64,000 bases of DNA. It comes from Radicibacter daui. GTDB taxonomy: Bacteria > Pseudomonadota > Alphaproteobacteria > Radicibacterales > Radicibacteraceae. A model generated the notes under the pieces. That model worked only from the letters and a program-made list of their open reading frames with translations, searched no databases and had not been told where the DNA came from. Both the position numbers and the translations under genes were made by a program. Shown here in pieces: positions 53,050 to 61,699 of the stretch. The stretch's first letter is position 1; each line of letters begins with the position of its first letter. The stretch covers positions 372,001 to 436,000 of the forward strand of contig CP131056.1 in the NCBI GenBank assembly GCA_030657355.1. Reading direction: 5' to 3'.

Positions 53050-53445
53050 TCAACCTCCAAACATCATTTTGAGCACGCTGATGATGCTCAGCGTGGCCAG
53101 GAAGAACGCCGCGAACTTGATCACGACGAGGCTGGCGATCTTGAGCCATTCGGTGTGGCAGTAATCTTCCACCACCACCTGCAGCCCGAGGCTGGAGTGG
53201 TAGAAGAGCGCCACCAGAAGCAGGATGGCGAGGGTGCCGGTGCAGGGGCCGGCGAGCCAGGCCTGCACGGACGCCTGATCGGCTCCGAGATGGGCGAGGA
53301 CGCCGCCGACGAACCACAGGCCGAGCGGGATGATGGCAAGCGCGGTAAGGCGCTGGGCCCACCAGTGCTGCACGCCTTCCTTGGCCGCGCCGAGACCGCG
53401 CACGCGCCCGAGCGGCGTGCGCAGGGATTTGGTCTTGCTGCTCAT
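53050..53445 (-). CDS. sdhD: Succinate dehydrogenase membrane anchor subunit
   Basis: 131 residues from ATG 53445. Three hydrophobic segments; [20 protein letters not shown] (about 84-103) holds the heme-ligand His and the Asp-Tyr pair near the ubiquinone site. Eight bases before sdhA. Confidence 0.93.
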   Translation of the reverse strand: MSSKTKSLRTPLGRVRGLGAAKEGVQHWWAQRLTALAIIPLGLWFVGGVLAHLGADQASVQAWLAGPCTGTLAILLLVALFYHSSLGLQVVVEDYCHTEWLKIASLVVIKFAAFFLATLSIISVLKMMFGG

Positions 53446-53461
53446 GTCGTATGCTCCCCGC

Positions 53462-53863
53462 TTACCAGACAGTCGCGCCGATGACGATGGCGGCAAGGGT
53501 CAGAACCACCGCGCCGACAAAGACGGCGCGGCCGCTGGCATAGACCTGCGGCAGTTCAAAACCCCAGCCGGCATCCCACAGCAGGTGCCGGATGCCGTTC
53601 AGCAGGTGATAGAAGAAGCAGAAGCTCCAGCCCGCCAGGGCGATCACGCCGATCCACGAGCCAAGCACCGCGGAGACGAAATCGAAGTAGGGAGCTTCGC
53701 CGGCGGCGGCGGCAATCCACCACGCCAGTACGATCAGACCGACGCTGAGGGCGATGCCCGTGGCGCGGTGCAGGATGGACATTATGGAGGTGATTTGCGG
53801 CTTGTAGATCTGCAAATGCGGCGACAAGGGTCGCGGCCGTTGCGCCGGGGTGGCGTCCGCCAT
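53462..53863 (-). CDS. sdhC: Succinate dehydrogenase cytochrome b556 subunit
   Basis: 133 residues: RPLSPHLQIYKPQITSIMSI and LHRATGIALSVG at the N-terminal helix (quinone-site Ser/Arg), then FFYHLLNGIRHLLWDAGWGF with the heme His. Three membrane helices. First gene of sdhCDAB, 16 bases ahead of sdhD. Confidence 0.95.
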   Translation of the reverse strand: MADATPAQRPRPLSPHLQIYKPQITSIMSILHRATGIALSVGLIVLAWWIAAAAGEAPYFDFVSAVLGSWIGVIALAGWSFCFFYHLLNGIRHLLWDAGWGFELPQVYASGRAVFVGAVVLTLAAIVIGATVW

Positions 53864-53905
53864 CGTTTTATCCTCGAATTCTACGCGGGCGTCCGGAAGG
53901 GGCCG

Positions 53906-53934
53906 CGTATAGGTCGGTGCCAGGGGGCTGGCAA
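53906..53934 (-). promoter_or_regulatory. sdhCDAB promoter
   Basis: Minus strand TTGCCA (53929-53934), 17 bases, TATACG (53906-53911), 43 bases before the sdhC ATG. A perfect inverted repeat TGCCAG-GGGG-CTGGCA (53918-53933) overlaps the spacer and -35, a possible operator. Confidence 0.6.
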
Positions 53935-54134
53935 AGATTTGTTCTTGTGCAATGCATCAAGCGTCGAGTGAGGCCAATATCGGCAAGATTGAGGCCGGAA
54001 GCAACAGCCTGTCGTTTGACTTCACGCCATTGCAACCGACCGTTCCGCCGCCTGCGGCCCCGGTCGCAGACGTCATGCGCTTCTTGCGCCGGAATGACAA
54101 TCCGCCTCGGCCGGAAATTATGGGCGTGCCACAT

Positions 54135-54163
54135 TTGCAACTTATTTTACGATTTTTTAATAC
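54135..54163 (+). promoter_or_regulatory. Promoter candidate for the downstream RNA
   Basis: TTGCAA (54135-54140), 17 bases, TAATAC (54158-54163) in an AT-rich tract. The -10 matches consensus weakly; the spacing is optimal. Confidence 0.4.
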
Positions 54164-54169
54164 ATTTTG

Positions 54170-54325
54170 ACGCTTAATCCCTTCGATAGGGAACACCCAT
54201 GGGTGCGAAGAATCCCCCCGATTGTCGCCCAAGTGCGACAGCGCCCGTTCCCGCCAGCCATGCCCCGGCTGGGTCAATGTAAGAGACGGCCATCGCACCC
54301 CCCGGCGATGGCCGTTATTTTTTTG
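54170..54325 (+). ncRNA. Candidate small RNA with five hairpins
   Basis: Consecutive stems: TCCCT/AGGGA (54178-54192), CACC-CATG-GGTG (54194-54205), TGTCGC/GCGACA (54223-54240), CCAGCC/GGCTGG (54254-54272), and an 11-bp terminator stem ACGGCCATCGC/GCGATGGCCGT (54286-54315) followed by TATTTTTTTG. A single-stranded C-rich loop AATCCCCCCG lies between stems 2 and 3. There is no supported reading frame. It ends 71 bases before ccmA. It matches no RNA family I can name. Confidence 0.6.
54286..54325 (+). terminator. Intrinsic terminator of the candidate RNA
   Basis: Perfect 11-bp stem with a C-rich loop ACCCCCCG, then TATTTTTTTG. With no coding gene upstream on this strand, it implies a non-coding transcript. 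Confidence 0.9.
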
Positions 54326-54395
54326 TCCGTTTCGCCCACTCTGTGGAGTGTCCACTGCTGGATTCCCCCCGGCGGCTGGCTTATAGCCGGTGGTG

Positions 54396-55097
54396 ATGAG
54401 CCCTCCGAGCCCCTTTTCCCATCGCCTCGCCGCCCATGGACTCGCCTGCCTGCGCGGGCAGCGTCTGGTGTTTGCCGAGGTGGATTTTGCGCTCGGTCCC
54501 GGTGATGCGCTGCTCCTCACCGGCCCCAATGGCAGCGGCAAGTCCACCCTGCTGCGGGTGCTGGCCGGCCTGCTGCGCCCGCTCGCCGGCGATATCTCCT
54601 GGGATGGCGAAACGGCGCGGCCCGGCGACCTTGCGGGCCTCATTCATTATATAGGGCACCTCGATGCCCTGAAGCCGGTGCTGACGGCGGCGGAAAATGT
54701 CGCCTTCTGGGCCGGCCTTGCCGGACATCCCGAGCCTGCCGGTGCCGCCGCCCGGGCACTGGAGCGGGTCGGCGGCGGCAGTTTTGCCGCGCTGCCCGGC
54801 CGCCTGCTGTCCGCCGGCCAGCGCCGCCGTACCGCCCTCGCCCGCCTTCTGGCGCTGCCGCTGCCGCTCTGGTTGCTGGACGAACCGGCAACCAGCCTCG
54901 ATGTCTCCGGTATTGTTCTGCTTGAAGAGATTATGGCCGCGCACCGTGCGGCAGGCGGCATCGTAATTGCCTCCACTCACAGTGCCCTTGCCCTGCCAGG
55001 CGCCATGGGCCTCGATCTTGGCGCCCTTGCCCGCCGCCGGGCACAGGAAGCGGAAGAAGCGCAGGACGGCGCCAGCGTCGATGAGGTGCCGGCATGA
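54396..55097 (+). CDS. ccmA: Heme exporter ATP-binding protein CcmA
   Basis: 233 residues from ATG 54396; a GTG six bases earlier is not used. Walker A GPNGSGKST (43-51), a signature-like LSAGQRRRTALARLLA with GQ retained, and Walker B LWLLDEPATSLD. CcmA drives release of holo-CcmE using CcmB/CcmC. The stop overlaps the ccmB start by 4 bases (ATGA). Confidence 0.95.
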   Translation: MSPPSPFSHRLAAHGLACLRGQRLVFAEVDFALGPGDALLLTGPNGSGKSTLLRVLAGLLRPLAGDISWDGETARPGDLAGLIHYIGHLDALKPVLTAAENVAFWAGLAGHPEPAGAAARALERVGGGSFAALPGRLLSAGQRRRTALARLLALPLPLWLLDEPATSLDVSGIVLLEEIMAAHRAAGGIVIASTHSALALPGAMGLDLGALARRRAQEAEEAQDGASVDEVPA

Positions 55098-55759
55098 GAG
55101 GCTTCCTCGCCTTGCTGGTGCGCGATCTGCGCCTTGCCCTGCGTCAGGGATCGGACGCGGTGATGGCGGTCGCCTTCTTTGTGCTGGTCATCCTGCTGTT
55201 TCCCTTCGGCATCGGGCCGGAGCCGAACATGCTGGCGCGTATTGCTGCTGGCACGCTCTGGGTTGCCGCCCTGCTCGCCTCGCTGCTCGCGCTCGAGCGG
55301 CTGTTCCAGCATGATTATGAGGACGGCTCGCTGGATCTGCTGGTGCTGGGGCGTCTGCCGCTGGAGGTCGTGGTGCTGGCCAAGGTACTGGCCCACTGGC
55401 TTGTCACCGGCCTGCCGCTGCTGGTCGCGGCCCCGCTTGCCGGCGCCATGCTGAATTTCCCCGGCAGCGGGTTGCCGGTGCTGCTGGCAAGCCTTGCGCT
55501 GGGCACGCCCACCCTTTCGCTCATCGGTTCCATCGGTGCGGCGCTGACACTTGGAGCGCGCCGGGGCGGCGTGCTCATGTCGTTGCTCATCCTGCCGCTT
55601 TATATCCCGGTGCTGATCTTCGGCGCCGGCGCCGTCGAGGCAGCGGCGTCCGGCCTTGAGGTCGGGCCGCATCTGATGCTGCTGGGCGGTATGTGCGTCT
55701 TCAGTCTGGTGTTGGCTCCATTGGCCGCTGCTGCGGCACTTCGGCAGGCGCTGGGTTGA
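55094..55759 (+). CDS. ccmB: Heme exporter protein CcmB
   Basis: 221 residues with six membrane segments; FLALLVRDLRLALRQGSDAV (about 3-22), FFVLVILLFPFGIGPEPNML and ALERLFQHDYEDGSLDLLVL are conserved in CcmB. Membrane partner of CcmA. The 3' end is overlapped by an opposite-strand small ORF (55701-56012). Confidence 0.95.
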   Translation: MRGFLALLVRDLRLALRQGSDAVMAVAFFVLVILLFPFGIGPEPNMLARIAAGTLWVAALLASLLALERLFQHDYEDGSLDLLVLGRLPLEVVVLAKVLAHWLVTGLPLLVAAPLAGAMLNFPGSGLPVLLASLALGTPTLSLIGSIGAALTLGARRGGVLMSLLILPLYIPVLIFGAGAVEAAASGLEVGPHLMLLGGMCVFSLVLAPLAAAAALRQALG

Positions 55760-56012
55760 GCGTCATGACCCGGGCATGCCGGTCGCCGGCCGGGTCCGCC
55801 TCCCGCCCGCCGACGACGGGAGAGGGCATGGGTGCCGGGCTCAGCCGGTCCATCAACAGCATTGGCACCAGCACGGCCGAGAAGGCCGCCATCGTCAGGG
55901 CCGACGCCATGACCGCCTGCCGGCGTGGAATCCCGATGCGGCGGATGACCCAGAACAGCAGGGCGAATCCGGCAAGAAGTATCAGGCTGAGAATGAAACC
56001 CTGCATTGCCAT
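55701..56012 (-). CDS. Small membrane protein, unknown, opposite to ccm genes
   Basis: 103 residues with two hydrophobic segments (FILSLILLAGFALLFWVI at about 6-23; ALTMAAFSAVLVPMLLMD at about 38-55) and a proline-rich tail. It fills the 424-base gap between ccmB and ccmC, overlapping ccmB's 3' end by 59 bases. AAGG stands before the start. Its hydrophobic pattern looks real, but nothing supports a function. Confidence 0.5.
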   Translation of the reverse strand: MAMQGFILSLILLAGFALLFWVIRRIGIPRRQAVMASALTMAAFSAVLVPMLLMDRLSPAPMPSPVVGGREADPAGDRHARVMTLNPAPAEVPQQRPMEPTPD

Positions 56013-56183
56013 CGGCCTTTTTTCCCGCGCCCCTTTATCCGCAAGTTGCCCAAACCCATGTGCAGGCTTGCCGGAAAATTGCGGTCAAACGGGGGGCCGC
56101 GACATGGCAACACGGGGGCGGGCCTTGCGCTCGTGGCCGACCTCGGTGACCATCCGCTCCCGATATTCTCCAGGGCCAGTCTG

Positions 56184-56945
56184 ATGCATCAGTTCGCCAA
56201 CCCCGCTCGCTTCATGCGCATCGCCGGCATGGCTTTGCCGTGGTTCAGCGTGGCCGCGGTGGTTCTTTTCGCTACCGGACTGTTTTTTGCCCTGTTCGAC
56301 AGCCCGCCCGACTACCAGCAGTCCGAGACGGTGCGCATCATGTATGTGCATGTGCCGGCGGCCTGGATGGCGATGTTCGTCTATACGAGCCTTGCCGTGG
56401 CGGCGGCGAGTTCGCTGGTGTGGAAACACCCGCTGGCCGACCTTTGGGCACGCGCCAATGCGCCGCTCGGCGCCGGATTCACCGCTATCTGCCTTGTGAC
56501 CGGCATGCTGTGGGGCAAGCCGATGTGGGGTGCCTGGTGGGCGTGGGATCCGCGCCTTACCTCGGTGCTGGTACTGTTCTTCCTTTATCTGGGCTACATC
56601 GCGCTCGTTGGCGCCTTTGACGATCCCGAGCGCGGGCTCAAGGCCGGCAATGTGCTGCTGCTGGTCGGCGCGGTGAACGTGCCCATCATCAAGTTCTCGG
56701 TCGACTGGTGGAACTCGCTGCACCAGCCGGCCTCCGTCCTGCGCATGGATGGCCCGGCCATTGATCCCTCCATGCTGCTGCCGCTGCTTTTGATGTGGGG
56801 GGCGTTCATGGCGCTGTTCGGGGCGCTCGCCATCCTGCGGCTCAGGAGCGAGCTGATGGAGCGCCGGCTCTCCGCCCTGCGCCTGACACTCGCCAGCCAA
56901 CCGGCCGGTTCCCGGTCCTCCAGCAACGAACCGGGCCTGTCATGA
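56184..56945 (+). CDS. ccmC: Heme-handling membrane protein CcmC
   Basis: 253 residues, six membrane helices with the tryptophan-rich heme motif [20 protein letters not shown] (about 116-135) and flanking His of PAAWM and NSLHQPASV. Loads heme onto CcmE in the periplasm. It is longer at its C-terminus than usual ([20 protein letters not shown]), and no separate ccmD reading frame lies between it and ccmE, whose start overlaps its stop. Confidence 0.95.
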   Translation: MHQFANPARFMRIAGMALPWFSVAAVVLFATGLFFALFDSPPDYQQSETVRIMYVHVPAAWMAMFVYTSLAVAAASSLVWKHPLADLWARANAPLGAGFTAICLVTGMLWGKPMWGAWWAWDPRLTSVLVLFFLYLGYIALVGAFDDPERGLKAGNVLLLVGAVNVPIIKFSVDWWNSLHQPASVLRMDGPAIDPSMLLPLLLMWGAFMALFGALAILRLRSELMERRLSALRLTLASQPAGSRSSSNEPGLS

Positions 56946-57457
56946 GCCTCAAGACCGCGCGCAAACGCCGGCGCCTCTATGTGCTGCTGCTGGCTCTGAC
57001 AGGCCTTGGCACCGCTACGGCGCTGGTACTCGCCAGCCTCGGCGACAACATCTCTTTCTTCCTCAGCCCCAGCCAGGTGCATGCCCAGCATTATGGCGCC
57101 CAGCGCCAGTTCCGCCTCGGCGGGCTGGTGGAAAATGGTTCGGTCGAGCGCAGCGGCACCACGACGCTCTTTACCGTTACCGATACGGTCGAGGAGGTGA
57201 GGGTTTCCTATACCGGCATCCTGCCGGACCTGTTCCGCGAAGGGCAGGGTGTGGTGGCCAATGGTCATCTCGATGCCGCGGGCGTGTTTGTCGCCGATGA
57301 GGTTCTGGCCAAGCACGACGAAAAATACATGCCGCCCGAAGTGCATGATGCGCTGAAGGCTGCCGGCGCCAGCATCGAGGCGGATGGCACCGTCGTCGGT
57401 GCCGACGGCAAGCGCTACCAGTATCAGCGCGGGTCCACCGCAAGCCCGGGGTCCTGA
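56942..57457 (+). CDS. ccmE: Cytochrome c-type biogenesis heme chaperone CcmE
   Basis: 171 residues: membrane anchor at about 11-32, OB-fold with [20 protein letters not shown], heme-binding His125 and Tyr129 in [14 protein letters not shown]. Binds heme covalently and passes it to the apocytochrome ligase. It overlaps ccmC by 4 bases (ATGA). Confidence 0.97.
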   Translation: MSLKTARKRRRLYVLLLALTGLGTATALVLASLGDNISFFLSPSQVHAQHYGAQRQFRLGGLVENGSVERSGTTTLFTVTDTVEEVRVSYTGILPDLFREGQGVVANGHLDAAGVFVADEVLAKHDEKYMPPEVHDALKAAGASIEADGTVVGADGKRYQYQRGSTASPGS

Positions 57458-57463
57458 GGGCTC

Positions 57464-57787
57464 ATGTCCTCTTCGGCGCGGGGTCTGCTTATTCTGGCGG
57501 CCGCGGGGCTCTCCTGCCTTGTGCTGCTGCCCTTTCCGGTCTTGCTGGTGATGATCATCGGCAGTGTTGCGAAGCTTGCGGAAGCCGGGCAAGCCACGGT
57601 GCCGGTGTGGCTCTACGCGGCCTACACGCTGCTGCATCCGGTGCCACTCTTTGCCTGTGTCGGGCTGGCCTGGGCGCGTTACCAGCGGGGGCGGCCTCTG
57701 GCGCTGTGGCTCTGGCTTTGGTTGGCGCAGGCCGTGTTTTATCTGTTCATGAGCTTCGGCCCGGTCGGGCTTGTCGCGCGGGCATGA
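57464..57787 (+). CDS. Small membrane protein of unknown function
   Basis: 107 residues with three hydrophobic segments (LLILAAAGLSCLVLLPFPVL; WLYAAYTLLHPVPLFACVGL; LWLWLWLAQAVFYLFMSFGP). It begins 6 bases after ccmE. Too hydrophobic and too short for a CcmI; no known Ccm protein fits. Function unknown. Confidence 0.7.
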   Translation: MSSSARGLLILAAAGLSCLVLLPFPVLLVMIIGSVAKLAEAGQATVPVWLYAAYTLLHPVPLFACVGLAWARYQRGRPLALWLWLWLAQAVFYLFMSFGPVGLVARA

Positions 57788-57807
57788 AGGGCAGCAGGAG
57801 AGGGTTG

Positions 57808-58206
57808 ATGGCCGGGCATTTCAACATGGCGCCCACACTCGACGATATCGAGGCGATGGCGAAAGCCGCCTTCGGCGAGATCCCCGCCGATTTGCGCCAG
57901 CACGTCACCAACCTCACCATCACCGTGCAGGATTTTGCCGAGGATGACGTGCTGGAGGAGATGGGCATCGAAAGCCCGTTCGAACTACTTGGTCTGTATC
58001 AGGGCGTCGATATGGTGCGCCGGTCCATCAGCGATCCGGTGCAGGAAACCGAGCGTGTTTTCCTCTACCGCCGGGCGCTGCTCGATGTGTGGTGCGAGGG
58101 CGAGGACAGCCTGCCCGACATCGTGCGCCATGTGCTGATCCATGAGATCGGGCACCATTTCGGCTATTCGGATGCGGATATGGAGGCGATCGAGGACGCT
58201 TACTGA
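57808..58206 (+). CDS. Zincin-like metallopeptidase family protein
   Basis: 132 residues from ATG 57808, with AGGAG seven bases ahead. Catalytic HEIGHHFGYSD (His112, Glu113, His116) is the HExxH motif of the DUF1025/'metallopeptidase family' group; FELLGLYQGVDMVRRS is conserved too. Substrate unknown. It overlaps the convergent DUF3253 gene by 7 bases. Confidence 0.9.
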   Translation: MAGHFNMAPTLDDIEAMAKAAFGEIPADLRQHVTNLTITVQDFAEDDVLEEMGIESPFELLGLYQGVDMVRRSISDPVQETERVFLYRRALLDVWCEGEDSLPDIVRHVLIHEIGHHFGYSDADMEAIEDAY

Positions 58207-58586
58207 GCGTCCTCTTCCCCGTCCTCGAAACCGTCGGCTTCCGGTTCGCCAGCGGCTTCCTGCGCCAGATCGGCGGCAAGACGCAGGCGGATGATGCCCT
58301 TGGCCTCCTGCGGGGTCACCGGCTTGCCCTTGCGCAGAATCTCGATGCGGCCGGAGCCGGCAAGACGCTTGGCAATTGCCCGCACGCGGCCCAGCAGCTC
58401 GCGCCAGCCTTCGGCGTCCAGCGCCTGCGCCACCTCGTTCGGGTCAACGCTGCCTTCAACGCCCCGGGCTGTTGCCAGCGCCATGATGGCGGCGGCGATC
58501 TGCCGGTCGGTTACAGGCTGCGGGCCCCCGGGCAGGGCCGCTTCCGGCAGGTCCTGCGGGGTTTCGATATAGTCTTCGTCGCTCAT
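58200..58586 (-). CDS. DUF3253 domain-containing protein
   Basis: 128 residues from ATG 58586. Core VTDRQIAAAIMALATARGVE and RIEILRKGKPVTPQEAKGII match DUF3253, a winged-helix-like domain, followed by an acidic tail. The function of DUF3253 is not known to me. The cyclase at 58642 lies about 55 bases upstream on the same strand, so the two may share a transcript. Confidence 0.85.
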   Translation of the reverse strand: MSDEDYIETPQDLPEAALPGGPQPVTDRQIAAAIMALATARGVEGSVDPNEVAQALDAEGWRELLGRVRAIAKRLAGSGRIEILRKGKPVTPQEAKGIIRLRLAADLAQEAAGEPEADGFEDGEEDAQ

Positions 58587-58641
58587 CCTTACCGCCTTCA
58601 TCGGTTACGGGCCGCCGGGGCCGGCTGCCGGGCGGCAGGGT

Positions 58642-59940
58642 TTAGTCGTTTCGCGCCTTGGGGTCGAGGCCGAAAACCTGCTGCGGCTCTTCATACCCCT
58701 TGAAGGTGTGGCTGCCGAGCGGGAGATAGTTGCCGGGATAAATCTCGACAAACCGTTTCGACACCAGAATGGTCTCGTGCAGCACCTTGCAGAGGGACTC
58801 GACCCGGGCGGCATAGTTGGCGGCGGCGCCGGTCACGGTGAATTCGAGCCGCGAGGCGGTGCCGACATTGCCGTAGAGCACCCGGCCGACATGCAGGGCG
58901 ATGCCGATTTCCAGTGCTTCCTCGCCGCTTTCGCGGCGCTCGTCATTGTAGGTCTCCAGCCGCTGGGCGGCATCTCGCGCCGCATCGAGGGCGGAGCGGA
59001 AGGAGGCCCGGCACTGCGGGCTGAGCGAGGTGCCGCAATCGACCTGGCTGTTCTGGATCGGGAAGATGGCCAGCATGGCGTCGCCGATGAAGCGCAGCAC
59101 CTCGCCGCCATGGTCCATCACCGCGCCGGCCATGCAGTCGAAATAGCGGTTCAGCAGGTTGAGGAAGGCTTCCGGCGGCATGGATTCGGCAAGGCGCGTG
59201 GAAGCGCGCAGATCGCAGAACCAGATGACGGCGTCGATGGTGTCCACATCGCCGCGCCGCGTGCGCCCTTCGAACACCCGGTTGCCGGCCCATTTGCCGA
59301 TATAGGTGGTCAAAAGCTCGCGTGACATCAGGCGCAGCTGGAAGGTCTCCAGGATGCGCGCCAGCGCCGGCAGCGCATCATAGACCAGCTTGAGGTCCGT
59401 GCCGCTAAAGCCACCCGGATGCTTGCTGGCGAGGGTGATCGCGTTCTTCTTGCGCCCGCCGGAGAAATGGATCGGCAGGGCGACATAGTCGGTATAGCCC
59501 TCGTCCCTCAGGTCCGCGAGGATCGGGAAATCCAGCAGCGGCGCGGGGATGTCGAGCCGGCGGCGCACGGCGGCGGCATTCTGCTCGAACAGCACCCGGT
59601 AGGGGCTTTCCAGATAAAGCGGTGTCTCCAGGAGCTCATGCGGCACGCCGTTGGAATCGACCTTGTCGCCATCGGCTTCCCACGACACGCCAAAGCCCAC
59701 CACCGTCGGGTGCAGCGTGCGCATGGTCACGCGGATACGGTCAACCGCCACTCCGGCCTGCACCAGCCGGCGCCCCAGCTGGGCGACGAGGGTGGTGAAG
59801 TCGGGCAGGTTCCACCCTTCCAGCAGCAGCCACTCCACGATCTCGTTGGAGGTCCAGCTTTCCAGGATGGGGGCGGTATCTTCGAGGGGCATGTCGTTCA
59901 TGGCCGGAGCCTGAAGCAGGGCGGATGAGGGGAACTTCAT
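58642..59940 (-). CDS. Class III adenylate/guanylate cyclase
   Basis: 432 residues; ATG 59901 is an alternative start. An N-terminal sensor-like region (WTSNEIVEWLLLEGWNLPDF) is followed by a C-terminal cyclase: DAVIWFCDLRASTRLAESMP (first metal Asp, about 240-259), VLRFIGDAMLAIFPI (second metal Asp) and GRVLYGNVGTASRLEFTVTG. No membrane helix is evident. Makes cAMP or cGMP; which one is not clear. It is divergent from homospermidine synthase. Confidence 0.9.
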   Translation of the reverse strand: MKFPSSALLQAPAMNDMPLEDTAPILESWTSNEIVEWLLLEGWNLPDFTTLVAQLGRRLVQAGVAVDRIRVTMRTLHPTVVGFGVSWEADGDKVDSNGVPHELLETPLYLESPYRVLFEQNAAAVRRRLDIPAPLLDFPILADLRDEGYTDYVALPIHFSGGRKKNAITLASKHPGGFSGTDLKLVYDALPALARILETFQLRLMSRELLTTYIGKWAGNRVFEGRTRRGDVDTIDAVIWFCDLRASTRLAESMPPEAFLNLLNRYFDCMAGAVMDHGGEVLRFIGDAMLAIFPIQNSQVDCGTSLSPQCRASFRSALDAARDAAQRLETYNDERRESGEEALEIGIALHVGRVLYGNVGTASRLEFTVTGAAANYAARVESLCKVLHETILVSKRFVEIYPGNYLPLGSHTFKGYEEPQQVFGLDPKARND

Positions 59941-60249
59941 GGGCGGGGCGCCTTCGGCAAACGCTCCGGCAGCGTGACGGTCTGTGGCCCCCTAGCTGCG
60001 GCGGCGGGTTTGGCCGTGCCCGCTGGACGCGTCACGGCTTTGCGTAGAATTGGTGTTTGCGGCGCTGCGGCGCAAGGGTGGCGTGTGCATTTGTCTGTTG
60101 CGGCAGACGCCGGTATTCGCGCCCCTGAGGAGCAAAATATATAAGCGGACTTATAAATGTGCAGCTTGCCATATGTTGCCTGACCCGTTAGGCGAAAGGG
60201 CATGTTCAACTGCAGGGCGCGGTTTCGGCGCTGGTGGAGGTATTTGTGA
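59941..60249. promoter_or_regulatory. Divergent intergenic region of cyclase and hss with palindrome
   Basis: Holds TATAAG-CGGA-CTTATA (60140-60155), a perfect 6-bp inverted repeat with TATA-like halves, about 95 bases before hss. GGAGG (nine bases ahead of ATG 60250) is the hss ribosome-binding site. No gene was seen here. Confidence 0.5.
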
Positions 60250-61668
60250 ATGACGGGTCATATCCGGCACGCAACATTTGAAGGTTCGGTGCTCGTGCTT
60301 GGCACGGGCAGTGTTGGCCAGGGGCTGCTGCCTCTTCTTCTGAGGCATCTTGATCTGCCGTCCGAGCGGGTCCGCTGCATTGGCGGCGACGGGCGCGGAG
60401 CGGAGATCGCCGCCAGCCTTGGCTTGAAGTTCGAAAAACTGCCGCTCACACAGGCCAATTATGCCGCCTTGCTCAAGGAGCGGCTGGCGGCCGGTGATTT
60501 CCTTGTCAACGCGTCGGTCGATGTCAGTTCCGTCTCCCTGATGGAGCTCTGCCAGGAGATCGGCTGTCTCTATATTGACACCTGCATCGAGCCATGGAAG
60601 GGCGCCTACACCGACCACAGCCTGCCGGCCGAGCGGCGCACCAATTATGCCATGCGGCATACCGCGCGTGAGCTGGCGAAGCGCTATCCCGGCGGCCATA
60701 CCGCCGTCGTCGCCCATGGCGCCAATCCCGGCCTTGTCAGCCACTTTATCAAGCAGGCACTGATCGACATCGCCCGCGACACCGGCTTTAAGACCGACGT
60801 GCCGAAAGGCCGTGACGGCTGGGCACGGCTGATGCAAGAGCTCGGCATCCGGGCCGTGCATGTGGCCGAGCGCGATACCCAATATTCCGCCCGCATCAAG
60901 CAGCGCGGCGAATTCGTCAACACCTGGTCGGTCGACGGGTTCTATTCCGAAGGCGCGCAGCCGGCGGAGCTGGGCTGGGGCACGCATGAAAAGGCACTGC
61001 CGGCCGGGGCCAGCACCTTCACCTTCGGAGCGGGTGCGGCAATCTATCTCGACCAGCCGGGCGCGCTCAGCCGCGTACGCAGCTGGACACCGCTGGAGGG
61101 CTCCTATCACGGCTTTCTCATCACCCATAACGAGGCGATCTCCACCTCGGACTATTATACGGTGATGGAAAATGGAGAGGCGTCCTACCGGCCGACCTGC
61201 CACTACGCCTACCACCCGTGCGACGACGCCATCCTGTCGCTGCATGAGCTTGCCGGGCGCAATCTCCATCTCCAGCCGCGCCAGCGCATCATGATGGACG
61301 AGATCGATACCGGCGTTGACGAGCTGGGGGTGCTGCTGCTGGGCCATGCCCGCGGCGCCTACTGGTACGGCTCGCGGCTTTCCATCCAGGATGCCCGCAA
61401 GCTGGCACCGCATAACAATGCCACTTCCCTGCAGGTGGTGGCGGCGGTACTGGGCGGCATGGTGTGGGCGATCGAAAATCCGAAGGCCGGCATCGTCGAG
61501 GCCGAGCAGATGGATTACGACCGCGTGCTGGAGGTGGCCTTGCCCTATCTTGGCGAGATGGCCGGCGTCTATAGCGACTGGACGCCGATCAAGGGACGCA
61601 ACCAGCTCTATGCCGAGGCCGTTGATGCGGAAGACCCGTGGCAGTTCTCCAACGTTCTGGTGAAATGA
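60250..61668 (+). CDS. hss: Homospermidine synthase
   Basis: 472 residues. The saccharopine-dehydrogenase-like NAD fold starts VLVLGTGSVGQGLLPLLLRH (about 14-33). The middle has IGCLYIDTCIEPWKGAYTDH and HTAVVAHGANPGLVSHFIKQ, typical of alphaproteobacterial HSS; the C-terminus keeps the homodimer region. It uses two putrescine molecules (or spermidine and putrescine) to make homospermidine in an NAD-dependent reaction. Probably supplies the main triamine of the cell. Confidence 0.95.
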   Translation: MTGHIRHATFEGSVLVLGTGSVGQGLLPLLLRHLDLPSERVRCIGGDGRGAEIAASLGLKFEKLPLTQANYAALLKERLAAGDFLVNASVDVSSVSLMELCQEIGCLYIDTCIEPWKGAYTDHSLPAERRTNYAMRHTARELAKRYPGGHTAVVAHGANPGLVSHFIKQALIDIARDTGFKTDVPKGRDGWARLMQELGIRAVHVAERDTQYSARIKQRGEFVNTWSVDGFYSEGAQPAELGWGTHEKALPAGASTFTFGAGAAIYLDQPGALSRVRSWTPLEGSYHGFLITHNEAISTSDYYTVMENGEASYRPTCHYAYHPCDDAILSLHELAGRNLHLQPRQRIMMDEIDTGVDELGVLLLGHARGAYWYGSRLSIQDARKLAPHNNATSLQVVAAVLGGMVWAIENPKAGIVEAEQMDYDRVLEVALPYLGEMAGVYSDWTPIKGRNQLYAEAVDAEDPWQFSNVLVK

Positions 61669-61699
61669 TGCCTCGGTGACGCCACAAGGGGGGATTCTC

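Noticed and set aside
53952-54170. A 72-codon plus-strand frame before the candidate RNA
   Set aside because: No ribosome-binding site and no recognisable protein pattern; it overlaps the sdh upstream region and ends at the RNA start.
54170-54325. SRP 4.5S RNA or 6S RNA
   Set aside because: The GGAAGG-type SRP tetraloop segment is absent, and the layout of several short hairpins differs from the single long bubble of 6S RNA.
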